Origin: an uncultured Prevotella sp.
GTDB lineage: Bacteria > Bacteroidota > Bacteroidia > Bacteroidales > Bacteroidaceae
NCBI GenBank assembly: GCA_900320905.1
Contig: ONTZ01000030.1
Location: forward strand, 1-59,047
Direction of reading: 5' to 3'
Length of the DNA: 59,047 bases
The notes beneath the pieces were generated by a model. It was not told where the DNA came from. It worked only from the letters and a program-made list of their open reading frames with translations, and did not search any database. Shown here one piece after another: positions 34,728-45,037 of the stretch; within the stretch, counting starts at the first letter, position 1; every line of letters starts with the position of its first letter. A program made the translations under genes and the position numbers.

Positions 34728-35180
34728 ATGACAACAGAAGAACAACAGAAAAAAGACGAATTCTATATGCAGCGGGCACTCGATGAGGCACGGTTGGCAT
34801 ATAAGGAGGGAGAGATTCCCATAGGGGCGGTAGTGGTGTGCAAGGATCGTATCATTGCCCGTGCCCATAACCTGACGGAGACACTCTGCGACGTGACGGC
34901 CCATGCCGAGATGCAGGCTATCACCTCTGCCGCCAACCTACTTGGCGGCAAGTACCTGACGGATTGTACCCTCTACGTCACGGTGGAACCCTGTGTGATG
35001 TGTGCCGGTGCCATCGGCTGGGCACAAATTCCCCGTATTGTCTACGGCTGCGCCGACGAGAAACGGGGCTATCATGAGTATGCCCCCAACGCCTTGCACC
35101 CCAAGGCAACGATAACTGGCGGCATACTCGAAGCCGAGTGCCGCCAGTTAATGCAAGATTTCTTTCATGAGAAGAGGTAA
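34728..35180 (+). CDS. tadA: tRNA-specific adenosine deaminase
   Basis: The protein has 150 residues. The zinc and catalytic site is TAHAEMQAI (His and Glu) with EPCVMCAGAI (two Cys). RALDEARLAYKEGEIPIGAV is the usual N-terminus. It converts A34 to inosine in tRNA-Arg. The transcript is probably leaderless. It converges on the M6 peptidase gene with 4 bp between stops. Confidence 0.95.
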   Translation: MTTEEQQKKDEFYMQRALDEARLAYKEGEIPIGAVVVCKDRIIARAHNLTETLCDVTAHAEMQAITSAANLLGGKYLTDCTLYVTVEPCVMCAGAIGWAQIPRIVYGCADEKRGYHEYAPNALHPKATITGGILEAECRQLMQDFFHEKR

Positions 35181-35184
35181 CGCC

Positions 35185-37671
35185 CTACTCTTCTGACAGA
35201 ATAATATTCGTAATCTGAAGGATGTCGGCAATATTCACCTTACCGTCATGATTTACATCTGCAGCCGTTGAGTCGAATTGAGCGGGGTTATTACCTATCA
35301 TGTAACTCACCATATCCGCTATATCTTTTGAATCAACCCCTCCATCACCATTCACATCACCGACGTTGGCTATAAACTCCGGGAATGTGAATTGTTTCTC
35401 TTCACTCCAAAGAGAGTAGTTGTTGGCATCGCCAAAGGCACGCACTCGATAGATGAAGCGATGTCTGGTGTTCACGTTATGCAACGTGTAACTATTGGTA
35501 TCCGTGGTATATGTCATAACCTGGGTCTTCTTAGGCACCTTTTGACGAGCACTGTTATTGTTGATACCCAGTTGTTCTGCCGTCCACGTACCATCATAGA
35601 TAGCCAGATAGTTCAGATACATCTGTGTCTTCGGACGGATCTCTACCCAGTACAGGTCCTTCATCACCTTGAAATTGAATACCTGTTGGCCTTCTCCTGT
35701 GATAGTAAACGGCGCCTCGATGGTGGTAGGCAGGTCACCAGAGTTACCATATTTGATATAGATCACTCCTTCTACAGTCGTTCCGGCCTTGACCAGGTCT
35801 GCACCCATCACAATTGTAATCTCAGATGACTGTGGTACCTTCCATGTGGTGGTGCGCACATATCCTGTGGTAGATGACGTGCCGATACGTAGCTTTTTGG
35901 GGGAGGTATAAAGTTTACTGCCTTTCCATCCTTTCAGACCATAGTCCTCCATCTTTGTTGACACATCGCTAATGCCTGAAGTCTTAGTAACAAAACTTGC
36001 AAAGTCTTGAACATATACAAGGGCCTCCACCGGATCATCTGATGCGACACCCGTTTCTGACACTTCCAACTCGTACCCCACTGCATCCTTCACAGCAGAC
36101 CAACTAACCGTAAATGAAGATTGTCCTTCAACCGCCTTTCCATCATTCAGAACGGGAATATCCAATTCTGGACGACAGGCAACGAACGAGATCAGTCCAT
36201 CATCACTTTCCTTGATATTATCGATGGGCTTGCCCATCAGTTTACTACCGTCTGTATTTGTATTATACAAGGTAGCGGCAGGGGTTGAGTAGTTGGTCAG
36301 TTCCGTCACGCCCTTTGGCCCAGGGAAGGGATCGCCAGCCAATGACTGAAGCGAATAGCGCTGCTCGTTGTCTGCGGGAATGACGGTCAGTCGCTGACGA
36401 CTTGCATTGACATTCACGGAATTACTATGCCACACACTTTCATCATAATCCACGTGAAGCACAAGCAGACCATGTCCGTAAAGTGCGGCATCAAACCCAG
36501 TCAGTTGACGGTTTTCAAGCAGATAATACTCATTCTTGTTATTCTCGTTGTAGAGGATATAAGCCTCCGGACTTTCTGTCAGCGGTTTCATATTCTCGAC
36601 ATGCGTCAGGCTGTTCAGTTCCGTTGGTTCCAGCCAACCGGCAAACATACGCTCATAAGAAGTATAGCCTGACGGGGTACGACTATCGTTATTATAACAT
36701 CCCTGGTCCATCACATCCCAAACTGACATACCGTAGTTGTTGCCACTGGTATCATAGAAGTCGGGCAGACCGAGGCAATGGCTGAACTCATGGCAGGCAC
36801 CTCCAATACCATCAAGTTCTTCACCGCTTGTGCCAGACAACTCACTATTGCAGGCATAGGTATTAATGACAATACCGTCGAGTTTGAGATTGACACCCCA
36901 CGGAATCAGATGAGACTCATGGGGCCAGATGGTGTTGGCGAACTTATTGTCTTCTGTCGTGTCATAGTTCTCGCCATAACCAGCATAGACGACAAAGACC
37001 TGATCCACCTCACCGTCGCCGTCCCAGTCATAGTCAGCGAAGTTAACGTCCTCGTCTGCCAGTTCACATCCTTCTTTGATGAGTTCATAAGGACGAGAGT
37101 CATTACTTGATCCCTGATGGCCACCATAATAGACCATACTATGTGCTGACGTATAGGGGCCTACCACGTCGAAGTCGAGTTCAAATTGGCCATAACTCTG
37201 CGCCTTAAAATAATCTTTCACAGAACCACTCATGCCGTAGTCTGTATACCCTTCCTTATTGAAATAGTCTTGATAGACAGCCTTTGCATTTTTCGTGACG
37301 AAAGCATAGTCGTAAAACTGCATCAGGATTACGAGTCCTTTTTTCTTGCCTTTCAGGTTAGGCACAGGGTCACCCACTCTCGTAGTAGAACGGCGGCGCG
37401 TTCTCATCTCGTTAGCCTTCTGCATCCGACTTGTCCAAGTTTCACTGACTTCCTCCAAGGAAATCTGCTTGAAACCTTTGTTCGCCGTCCTTTGATAGGC
37501 ATGACCTTCTTCATCGGTAAAGAAACTGAAATGTTCGTCACCACGGAAGGTCAGAACCACCTGCCGTCCGTCACTCAGAGTGACAATACGTTTACCAGGG
37601 AAAGCCGGACGAGCCTCAACAGATAGACTGCCCATCATGAAGACAAGTAAGGCAATTAGGTTTTTCTTCAT
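35185..37671 (-). CDS. Secreted M6-family metallopeptidase with dockerin-like C-terminus
   Basis: The protein has 828 residues with a signal peptide (KKNLIALLVFMMGSLSVEA). The zinc site HEFSHCLGLPD begins at His294, and DVMDQGCYNN downstream carries the Met-turn region, as in immune-inhibitor-A-like M6 enzymes. A fibronectin-like region follows, and then a jelly-roll part that probably binds substrate. The last 60 residues contain two EF-hand-like dockerin repeats, VGDVNGDGGVDSKDIADMV and ADVNHDGKVNIADILQI. It lies after the terminator of the left SusC/D operon on the same strand. It likely digests proteins to feed that importer. Confidence 0.9.
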   Translation of the reverse strand: MKKNLIALLVFMMGSLSVEARPAFPGKRIVTLSDGRQVVLTFRGDEHFSFFTDEEGHAYQRTANKGFKQISLEEVSETWTSRMQKANEMRTRRRSTTRVGDPVPNLKGKKKGLVILMQFYDYAFVTKNAKAVYQDYFNKEGYTDYGMSGSVKDYFKAQSYGQFELDFDVVGPYTSAHSMVYYGGHQGSSNDSRPYELIKEGCELADEDVNFADYDWDGDGEVDQVFVVYAGYGENYDTTEDNKFANTIWPHESHLIPWGVNLKLDGIVINTYACNSELSGTSGEELDGIGGACHEFSHCLGLPDFYDTSGNNYGMSVWDVMDQGCYNNDSRTPSGYTSYERMFAGWLEPTELNSLTHVENMKPLTESPEAYILYNENNKNEYYLLENRQLTGFDAALYGHGLLVLHVDYDESVWHSNSVNVNASRQRLTVIPADNEQRYSLQSLAGDPFPGPKGVTELTNYSTPAATLYNTNTDGSKLMGKPIDNIKESDDGLISFVACRPELDIPVLNDGKAVEGQSSFTVSWSAVKDAVGYELEVSETGVASDDPVEALVYVQDFASFVTKTSGISDVSTKMEDYGLKGWKGSKLYTSPKKLRIGTSSTTGYVRTTTWKVPQSSEITIVMGADLVKAGTTVEGVIYIKYGNSGDLPTTIEAPFTITGEGQQVFNFKVMKDLYWVEIRPKTQMYLNYLAIYDGTWTAEQLGINNNSARQKVPKKTQVMTYTTDTNSYTLHNVNTRHRFIYRVRAFGDANNYSLWSEEKQFTFPEFIANVGDVNGDGGVDSKDIADMVSYMIGNNPAQFDSTAADVNHDGKVNIADILQITNIILSEE

Positions 37672-37713
37672 TTTTTTCTTTCAATAGATGATTGTTTGTG
37701 GTTGAAACGGATA

Positions 37714-37753
37714 AAAAAGGTGTACCCTCCCTTAGAGGCGGGTACACCTTTTT
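37714..37753 (-). terminator. Terminator of the left SusC/D operon
   Basis: A perfect 14-bp stem (37714-37727 with 37740-37753) whose minus-strand 3' arm ends in five T. Confidence 0.85.
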
Positions 37754-37769
37754 ATCATCACAATAACAT

Positions 37770-39644
37770 TTAGTAAGCAATTTGGTCACGGCTCATGATG
37801 GCACGATTGCGAGCCTTTCTCAACTCACCCCAACTGGTCTTCTTGCCAAACATGCGACGAGCGAAGTTGTAAGCCTTCTTCTTGTTATCGGCAGCCTTAC
37901 GGGCTTCTGCAGGAACGGCATCAGGCATATAGAGTTTAAACTCTGTATCAATACCTGTACGCCATGCACTGGAACCCTGAGCGAAAATGCCTTGGAAGGT
38001 GAACTGCAGGTTACCATCATCATCCTTAACAGGGAAAGATGGCAATGTGATCACACCATCCACCAGAGTACCCAGATAGCCATTCTCCTTCAATGTGGCT
38101 ACATCATACTTCTGCAGCATGTATCCACCGTAGCTACCCACATAGGTCATACCATCACCGTCATCGACACCAGTTGACTGCAACTCAATATAGACAGCCT
38201 CAGGATCAGTAGCGTTAACCTCCAAGGAAGTTGTTTCGTAGCTAGCTCCAAGAGTTTCAGCATATTTCTGATACGGATCCACTAGTCTAAGGAGACCAGG
38301 CTCATCAGTATTCTGCTGAATCTCCACTTCAATAGCCTGAGGCTCGTAGTAATTCTCACCATCAGGTGAATACATCGTGATAAACAAGTTGTCAATCATC
38401 AAGCCCACGCCAAGTGACTCCCAAGGATTCTTGCCACCACCATAGTATTCAAAACCGTTTGTGACAATACCCTTCACAGCACCCTCGTCGAGGACAACGA
38501 CCACAACCATCAACTTACCTGTGAGACCATCGCCGATGGGAACATAATTTGTACCTGATGTTACGGGAATTGCCTCTATCTCACCTGCGGCAATAGCATC
38601 AGACACGGCATCCGGATCAGCATCAGCACCTACCACAATAGCCCTTGCATCCTGAACATCAGAACCAAAGGTAAGATTAACAGCAGCACTGGCAACACCA
38701 GAAGGATCAGTCAACACACCAAGATAATTCATCTCAGCAGACATATCCTTTGGATTATATCCAGGGAAAGTAATGACAATAGCAGCGTCTTCGCCCGTAG
38801 CATTCCAACCACCAACACCGTCCATATAATAGTAAGGAGCAAGTGCGATCTGTCCAGGAGTACCGTCTTCCTTATAGCCAATTATTCTATTCTTCAACCA
38901 AGCACTCTCATTCTGAAGGGAATTAAAGCGGCTGGGGTGATGAATCCATATATCAGCGTCATAATCTGGATGATGGTAACCAGTATTACAACTGGCGAAA
39001 CGAACGAGACCCGTTTGGGTAATCTCCACGTCACCAACCTTATTGCCTGGCTGGAGAATTGTAATCTCAATGTAGGCATCGCCACCACCTGTTATGCTCT
39101 TATAAGGATCCATCACGCGATAGGTGTTCTTCTGCTCCTGATTCTGCATAATGGTTACAGAAACGCTTTTCCCAAAATAGTAATTGTCTGAATACACACC
39201 CTTTCCGAGAGACTTGTAGGGAGAAGCAACACCAGCCTTGAAACTGTAGGTATCATTTCCGTAAGGCGTGGAATATTCTTTGCCAATCGTCAACTTTGCA
39301 TTCTTATAGGCATCATAAACCAGTGAGTCGGGATCATAACTGATAGTCAGGTTAGCCGTTGACTCACCTGCGGTAAATGAGACAGAAGAAGGTGCACTGA
39401 AGAAATTGCCATCAGATTCGATGGACACAGGCACTGTGATGGAACTGCTCGTATTGACGCGGCTCACAGGGATGGTGAACGACGAAGCGTCAAAGGAAAT
39501 CTCATAACTAGCAGGCAACTCATTGCTAAAATACACCTGCTCGCCTGATGCGGTTGCCCACTGGTAGTCGTCATTATCAGAACAAGACGACATAACCATA
39601 GCCGTAAGGCCGAGCAGACCGAGGAATAATTTATTTAATTTCAT
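37770..39644 (-). CDS. SusD-adjacent surface lipoprotein with Calx-beta-like domain
   Basis: The protein has 624 residues with lipobox MSSC. Residues about 45-125 form a Calx-beta-like sandwich (FTIPVSRVNTSSSITVPVSI, FTAGESTANLTISYDP). Then come two or three repeats of a domain with KSLGKGVYSDNYYFGKSV and TYRVMDPY (also LLRLVDPYQKYAE). The C-terminal 40 residues are rich in Lys and Arg. It is third in the operon after SusC and SusD, where surface ligand-binding lipoproteins normally sit. It shares its N-terminal architecture with the lipoprotein of the right locus (51139-51915). Confidence 0.8.
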   Translation of the reverse strand: MKLNKLFLGLLGLTAMVMSSCSDNDDYQWATASGEQVYFSNELPASYEISFDASSFTIPVSRVNTSSSITVPVSIESDGNFFSAPSSVSFTAGESTANLTISYDPDSLVYDAYKNAKLTIGKEYSTPYGNDTYSFKAGVASPYKSLGKGVYSDNYYFGKSVSVTIMQNQEQKNTYRVMDPYKSITGGGDAYIEITILQPGNKVGDVEITQTGLVRFASCNTGYHHPDYDADIWIHHPSRFNSLQNESAWLKNRIIGYKEDGTPGQIALAPYYYMDGVGGWNATGEDAAIVITFPGYNPKDMSAEMNYLGVLTDPSGVASAAVNLTFGSDVQDARAIVVGADADPDAVSDAIAAGEIEAIPVTSGTNYVPIGDGLTGKLMVVVVVLDEGAVKGIVTNGFEYYGGGKNPWESLGVGLMIDNLFITMYSPDGENYYEPQAIEVEIQQNTDEPGLLRLVDPYQKYAETLGASYETTSLEVNATDPEAVYIELQSTGVDDGDGMTYVGSYGGYMLQKYDVATLKENGYLGTLVDGVITLPSFPVKDDDGNLQFTFQGIFAQGSSAWRTGIDTEFKLYMPDAVPAEARKAADNKKKAYNFARRMFGKKTSWGELRKARNRAIMSRDQIAY

Positions 39645-39679
39645 ACTTGTCTATTTTTATGGATTAAACTACTCTCTTC

Positions 39680-41347
39680 TTAGTCGGTAACACCGTCACG
39701 GAGATCAGGCAGGTCGCCTGCAACAGGCTGGGTACCACCCTGATTGTCAACGATACCACGGTTGTTGTTCATCTCAGTGGTCGGGAAGCGCATGTTCAGA
39801 TAAGCGTTGTCCGGAGAGATGTTGAACTGCCAAGCCTCAGGAATATTAGAACCGTTGGTCTTGCTGTCAGCGCTGTGGATACGGACGATGGGCTTGCCAA
39901 GACGCTTGGCATCTGACATGAAGAAGCCCTCACCCCAGAGTTCTACACGACGCTGGAACCATATTTCATCAGCCAGAGTACGACCACCGGCATTGCTGTC
40001 GTAGGCAGGATCACGATAGGTCTTCACGAAACTCTCCAGAACCTGACGAGCCTGTGGTTCATTGCCGCTCTTGGCAAGAGCCTCAGCCTGAATGAGAATC
40101 ATCTCCTCCACGCGCATCAGAGGCCAGTCGTTATTATTCAGAGAGTTGCCTACACCACTCTTCAAGCCAAACTTAATATTGGTATAAGGAATGAATGCCA
40201 CTTTACCACCGTCACTGGTTTCGAAGTCAGCAATGGCATCGCCCTTAGCAGTGATAGAAGGATCTGCGGGATCGGCCCAAACCAAGTCAGCCCAGTTGGG
40301 AGAGTGCTTGTTGCCATCAAGCCACCAACCCTTGCGGACATCAGTATCAGGAATCTTGTTGTAAAGCAACACATTGATGCAAGGCACATTATCCGTAGCG
40401 GGACCATATCCATCGCCAGTGAAGGCACAGAGCCAAGAAACTGACGTACGATAGCCATAGTTTCTGATCAGGTCATCAAACACATTGATACCCCAAATCC
40501 AGTTGTGCTCGTTCAGATTGCAGAAAGCAGGAACGCTTACTTCTGCGATAGAAGCGGGAGTGAAGCCCTCAGCAGCCTTGGCAGCATCGGCAGCAGCCTC
40601 AGCATAGTTACCAAGAGCAAGGTTAGCACGGGCACGAAGTCCGTATGCTACATTCTCATTGATATATGCCTTTGAAGAGCGCTGGATTCCACCGAGTTGA
40701 GGAATCAACTCAGTCAGTTCAGTGATGATGTAATCATACACCTCCTTCACCGTAGCACGGGGGTTGTTAGTAAAGTCCACACCGTCAGTCAGCAGCGGGA
40801 TACATGGCTCGTTGGGAGCCTTGCTATAACCAAACTGGAAGTAGGGAGCCAGTGCCATGTAGGCGAAGCAGCGCAGGGCACGAGCCTGAGCCTTCTGATT
40901 CAGAATACTTGGATCGTCGGAATCAGCAGGCAGAGATGCTATGAAGTCATTGCAAAGACCAATCTCGGTATAAGGAATTTTATAGCGGATGAATGGGTTG
41001 GCGTAGTTCGGGTTACGGTTTGAGTACTCGCTACATGTCGAGAACCAGTTGTAACCATTATCGCCACCGAACATATCAGCACCTTCCAAGTCGAGTGAAA
41101 TAGCAGCCATCACAAAACCAAAGTCGTCAGCACGTGAATTGCTAGGATAACCTGTAGAAGGTTTTGCCATGAAGTTGAACATACCGTCAAAGGTAGCCTG
41201 CAGACGGGAAGGGATGGCCATGTTGGTCTCCAGAACCTGTTCAGGGGTCAGGGCACCGCTCTGGGGAACCTGCTCGTCAATATCGTTGCAAGATACAGTT
41301 AACAGGGCTGCACCAAGCATCAATGTGGAAATCTTATATAGTTTCAT
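39680..41347 (-). CDS. susD: SusD/RagB-family nutrient-binding lipoprotein (left locus)
   Basis: The protein has 555 residues with lipobox TVSC. The SusD fold is visible in its TPR-like helices (LRCFAYMALAPYFQFGYS), VKEVYDYIITELTELIPQL, the RVEEMILIQAEALAKSG helix and the end MRFPTTEMNNN. It sits on the outer-membrane surface as the lid of the SusC barrel. The ligand is not readable; the peptidase neighbours suggest peptides, as for RagB. Confidence 0.93.
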   Translation of the reverse strand: MKLYKISTLMLGAALLTVSCNDIDEQVPQSGALTPEQVLETNMAIPSRLQATFDGMFNFMAKPSTGYPSNSRADDFGFVMAAISLDLEGADMFGGDNGYNWFSTCSEYSNRNPNYANPFIRYKIPYTEIGLCNDFIASLPADSDDPSILNQKAQARALRCFAYMALAPYFQFGYSKAPNEPCIPLLTDGVDFTNNPRATVKEVYDYIITELTELIPQLGGIQRSSKAYINENVAYGLRARANLALGNYAEAAADAAKAAEGFTPASIAEVSVPAFCNLNEHNWIWGINVFDDLIRNYGYRTSVSWLCAFTGDGYGPATDNVPCINVLLYNKIPDTDVRKGWWLDGNKHSPNWADLVWADPADPSITAKGDAIADFETSDGGKVAFIPYTNIKFGLKSGVGNSLNNNDWPLMRVEEMILIQAEALAKSGNEPQARQVLESFVKTYRDPAYDSNAGGRTLADEIWFQRRVELWGEGFFMSDAKRLGKPIVRIHSADSKTNGSNIPEAWQFNISPDNAYLNMRFPTTEMNNNRGIVDNQGGTQPVAGDLPDLRDGVTD

Positions 41348-41382
41348 ATCTTTTACTTTTTTACTTTTTTACCTTTATACCA

Positions 41383-44300
41383 TTAGAACGTAACCGTCAG
41401 ACCGGCAGTAATGGAGCGCATAGCAGAGTAACTACCAGAAGCCAGACCACCACCAGAGGTCATAGAACCGATACCGAGGTTGTAGCGGGGATCCATACCC
41501 TTGCGTGCTGTCAGCAGGAAGAGGTTCTCACCAGCCACATAGACGCGGATGCCGCGGAGTGACAATGGAGTAACAAGGCTCTTCGGCAGGTTGTAACCAA
41601 TTGCCAGGTTATTCAGACACAGATAATCGCTGCTGGTCAGGAAACGATCCTGAGCGGTCTGTGAACCGACACCTGGATCATCGACAGAAGCGTTACTCAG
41701 ACGAGGAATGTTAGAACCCTTATTGGTCTCACTCCAAGCGTCGAGCAGGTCGCGGTGCATAGCCTTACCAGCCTCAGAACTAATTGCATTGTGCATCAAC
41801 TGCTGATAAGAACCGTCATAGAACTTACCACCGAGTTGGAAACTGAACTGAGCCGTCAGTTCAACTCCATAGACGGAGAGAGAGGTTCCGAAACCGCCCT
41901 GAATCGTAGGCAGGATGTTGCCAATATCATAACGGGTAGCCTTGGAGATATCGGTCACGAGACCTTCCTCAACACCGAACTCGGGGTTCTCACCATAGGA
42001 GTTCACCTGAGTGTCACCAGTATATTTGTCGGCTACGCCGTTACCATCAACAACCTGATTGATACGCTTGCCGTCCTTATCGAGCAGGAACTGAGCATAG
42101 TACTGAGCCTGACCTTCCTCGTTTACGCCAGCATAGCGAACCATGTAAGCCTGGGCAGAAGAACCACCGACGCGGATGATAGAGTTAGAATAACGCTGAC
42201 CTGTTTCGGCGATAGCGGGATCCAGTTCTGTGAACTCGTTGTGGTTTGAAGCCAGAGCGAGGTTGATGTTCCAGTTGATATCCCTTGTACGGAGGACGCT
42301 GGCATCAACAGCAAATTCAATACCGCGGTTGAGTATCGTACCGATATTGGTATAGTAACTGTTCACTGTCTTACCTGCAGATGCAGGCAGAGTCTTCGAC
42401 CACAGCAGGTCGCTCGTCTTACCTGTGTAAACCTCCAACGAACCAGTGATACGACTCTTGAACAGAGCGAAGTCGATACCGGCATTCCAACTCTTCTTGG
42501 TTTCCCAAGTCAGGTTTTCGTTACCCATGGTGCTCTGCTGGATACTGTAAGAGCCTGTGTCGTTATTATATGTGGTAGAGAAACGGTCTGCGTATGCATA
42601 GTAGCCCATGCCACGGTCGTTACCGTTTTCACCATAAGAGAGTTTAAACTTCAGGATGTCCACCCACTTCACGTTCTGCAAGAACTTCTCCTTGTTAATC
42701 TGCCAAGCACCACCGACTGACCAGAAGGTACCCCAGCGGTGACCGGGAGCGAAGGTCGAAGAAGCATCGCGGCGGATAGAAGCATTCAGGAAGTAACGGT
42801 TGTCATAGTCATAGCCTACACGACCGAGGAAACCTTCTGTCATATAACTATTCGTATATGAATAGACGGCCTTCTTGTCGCTACCCTTTGTATTGTTCAA
42901 CTCGGCGATAAAAGGATCGTAGAGGTGATCATTGTAACCTTCCAAGTTCTGCTCCTTAATCTTATACTGCTCGTAACCGGCCAGAACGGTCAGGTTATGA
43001 ACATTGGCAAAGGTGTGTGTATAGTTAGCCAGATACTGCTGGTTCACAGAGAATGTGCGGTTGTGCTCTACATCAACCTCACCATCCACAGAACCTGAAG
43101 AGGCAAATGCACTATACAGATAGTTATAACGACTGTTGATATCAGTAGTACTCAACTGAGCAGTCAGGTTCAGACCTTCGATGGGTGTCACAACAGCAGC
43201 CCACTGGCCTGTGAAGATATCACCATAGCCCTGTGTGCGGTTGAAGTCGTTGTCACGAGCAGCATTGTTGATAAAGCCAGGACGGGTCTGGTTCGTATTG
43301 TTATTCGTCATATAGAGCGTACGACCATTCTCCATACGGATACTGCCATCCTGATTACGGACATAGAGTGGATAGATGGCACCCATTGAATTGGCATAAT
43401 AGAACAGGTTGGAAGAACTACCGTATGTGTCAGAAGAATACGAAGGTGACTCACTGACATTGTGAGTGAACGCCATATTCGTAGTCAATTTCAGCCATTT
43501 CTTAGCCTGATACTCCACATTGGTACGGGCTGTATAACGCTCATACTTAGAATGAGACACCTGACCACCGTCGTTCAGATAACCTACGCTGGCATAGTAG
43601 TTCAGGTTGCCTGTAGCACCGCTGGCGCTGATATTATATTCCTGACGGAACGAATTGTGATAGAGTTCGTCGTACCAGTCATCGGGCTGATAATAGTACT
43701 CTCCATCCCAGTAACCCAACTTGGCATTAGGGTTCAGTTTGAAGTCATGACCGACGAGGTTCTGACCTTCTGGAATAGTGTAGACCTGAACACCAGTACC
43801 ACCACCACTGCTGGAAAGGAGGGTACGGTCTGCATAGTCAAAGGCCTGTTCGGCTGTCTTGCCATGATAGATCTGGCTGTTGTAGAGTGAACGATAAACC
43901 GTCTCGTAGTATTCAGCCGGATTCTTAATGATGTCATACTGAGGGATCAGACGACCATTAGAACCCCATTTCATGTCAACCTTGATCTCAGCATCCTGGT
44001 TGTTCTTAGCCTTCTTAGTGGTGATGATGATGACACCGTTGGCACCACGGTTACCATAGATGGCTGATGCAGAGGCATCCTTCAACACAGACATCGACTC
44101 GATGTCTTCAGGGTTGATAGAAGCCACACTCTGTTCCATAGGCACACCGTCAACGATATAAAGCGGTGTAGTGGCGGCAGCATAAGAACCGATACCACGG
44201 ATACGGATGGTAGGAGCACTACCAGGAGCACCAGATGAAGAGGTTGCGGTGATACCGGCCACCTTTCCAACCAGAGCACTTGTAGCCGTTGAAGTCACGT

Positions 44301-44691
44301 GGCTAGTGATGTCTTTACCGTCCACCTCTACGGCAGAACCCGTAAAAGCAGATTTCTTCGATGTACCATAACCGATAACAAGCACGTCCTCAAGCGTCTT
44401 AGCATCTGACTTCAGGAAAACGCGCATACCGTTCTTGGCCTGAACATCCTTTGTCTCCATACCCAGATATGAGATACGCAAGGTATTCTTACCCTGAGGC
44501 ATTGTCAGCGAGAACTTTCCCTCTACGTCAGTCAACATACCCGTACTGGTTCCTAACACTTGGACGGCAGCACCGATAATCGGCTGACCGTCATCCTGTG
44601 AATAGACCGTACCAGAGACTTTTGTCTGTGCCAGCATACTTCCCACACAGAGGAAGAGACTGACCATCAACATTGTTAGTCTTTTTTCCAT
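41383..44691 (-). CDS. susC: SusC/RagA-family TonB-dependent transporter (left locus)
   Basis: The protein has 1,102 residues with an intact signal peptide (EKRLTMLMVSLFLCVGSMLAQ). The N-terminal carboxypeptidase-D-like domain (VSGTVYSQDDGQPIIGAAV) is followed by the TonB plug (VLVIGYGTSKKSAFTGSAV) and a 22-strand barrel ending in aromatic TAGLTVTF. The first 35 nt of the gene and 29 nt before it form the left arm of a 64-bp inverted repeat shared with the right susC. The segment beyond that arm carries a -7-like element facing this gene, so in the given orientation this copy appears to be the expressed one. Confidence 0.95.
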   Translation of the reverse strand: MEKRLTMLMVSLFLCVGSMLAQTKVSGTVYSQDDGQPIIGAAVQVLGTSTGMLTDVEGKFSLTMPQGKNTLRISYLGMETKDVQAKNGMRVFLKSDAKTLEDVLVIGYGTSKKSAFTGSAVEVDGKDITSHVTSTATSALVGKVAGITATSSSGAPGSAPTIRIRGIGSYAAATTPLYIVDGVPMEQSVASINPEDIESMSVLKDASASAIYGNRGANGVIIITTKKAKNNQDAEIKVDMKWGSNGRLIPQYDIIKNPAEYYETVYRSLYNSQIYHGKTAEQAFDYADRTLLSSSGGGTGVQVYTIPEGQNLVGHDFKLNPNAKLGYWDGEYYYQPDDWYDELYHNSFRQEYNISASGATGNLNYYASVGYLNDGGQVSHSKYERYTARTNVEYQAKKWLKLTTNMAFTHNVSESPSYSSDTYGSSSNLFYYANSMGAIYPLYVRNQDGSIRMENGRTLYMTNNNTNQTRPGFINNAARDNDFNRTQGYGDIFTGQWAAVVTPIEGLNLTAQLSTTDINSRYNYLYSAFASSGSVDGEVDVEHNRTFSVNQQYLANYTHTFANVHNLTVLAGYEQYKIKEQNLEGYNDHLYDPFIAELNNTKGSDKKAVYSYTNSYMTEGFLGRVGYDYDNRYFLNASIRRDASSTFAPGHRWGTFWSVGGAWQINKEKFLQNVKWVDILKFKLSYGENGNDRGMGYYAYADRFSTTYNNDTGSYSIQQSTMGNENLTWETKKSWNAGIDFALFKSRITGSLEVYTGKTSDLLWSKTLPASAGKTVNSYYTNIGTILNRGIEFAVDASVLRTRDINWNINLALASNHNEFTELDPAIAETGQRYSNSIIRVGGSSAQAYMVRYAGVNEEGQAQYYAQFLLDKDGKRINQVVDGNGVADKYTGDTQVNSYGENPEFGVEEGLVTDISKATRYDIGNILPTIQGGFGTSLSVYGVELTAQFSFQLGGKFYDGSYQQLMHNAISSEAGKAMHRDLLDAWSETNKGSNIPRLSNASVDDPGVGSQTAQDRFLTSSDYLCLNNLAIGYNLPKSLVTPLSLRGIRVYVAGENLFLLTARKGMDPRYNLGIGSMTSGGGLASGSYSAMRSITAGLTVTF

Positions 44692-44720
44692 AAATCTCTC
44701 TCTTTTTGTTAATTAATTAT
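44657..44720 (-). repeat. Left arm of the 64-bp inverted repeat
   Basis: Read on the minus strand, these 64 bp (29 bp leader and 35 bp of susC codons) are identical to 46139-46202 on the plus strand. A further 20 bp of identity (44621-44640 and 46203-46222) follows after 16 bp present only here (44641-44656). Confidence 0.93.
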
Positions 44721-44753
44721 ACAACTTAGCCCCTTTTTGACATTACCAGTTTG

Positions 44754-44761
44754 CAAAAATA
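44754..44761 (-). promoter_or_regulatory. -7-like element facing the left susC
   Basis: TATTTTTG on the minus strand, 33 bp outside the repeat arm and 62 bp before the start codon. No TTG/TTTG lies at 19-21 bp, so it may need an activator or a different sigma factor. Confidence 0.5.
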
Positions 44762-45037
44762 GTGCATAACTTTCTAAAAAACGAATAAAATTATAAAAAA
44801 GTCACAATTATCTTTGGTTTTTTAACAATTAAACCCCTCGAATTGACATAAATCAACATGAAATAGTAACAAACAAAACACTTACACTATATTATACATA
44901 TTGCACAATTTTAAGAAAGCCAACTTGTGGGATAGGCGGGATGAGTGGGCTAAAAAGTGACTATGACAAGTATATGTGCGTACGTGCGAAGACACGACTT
45001 ATTTACGCTACGGCAGGATATGTTTGCTGGACAGCAC

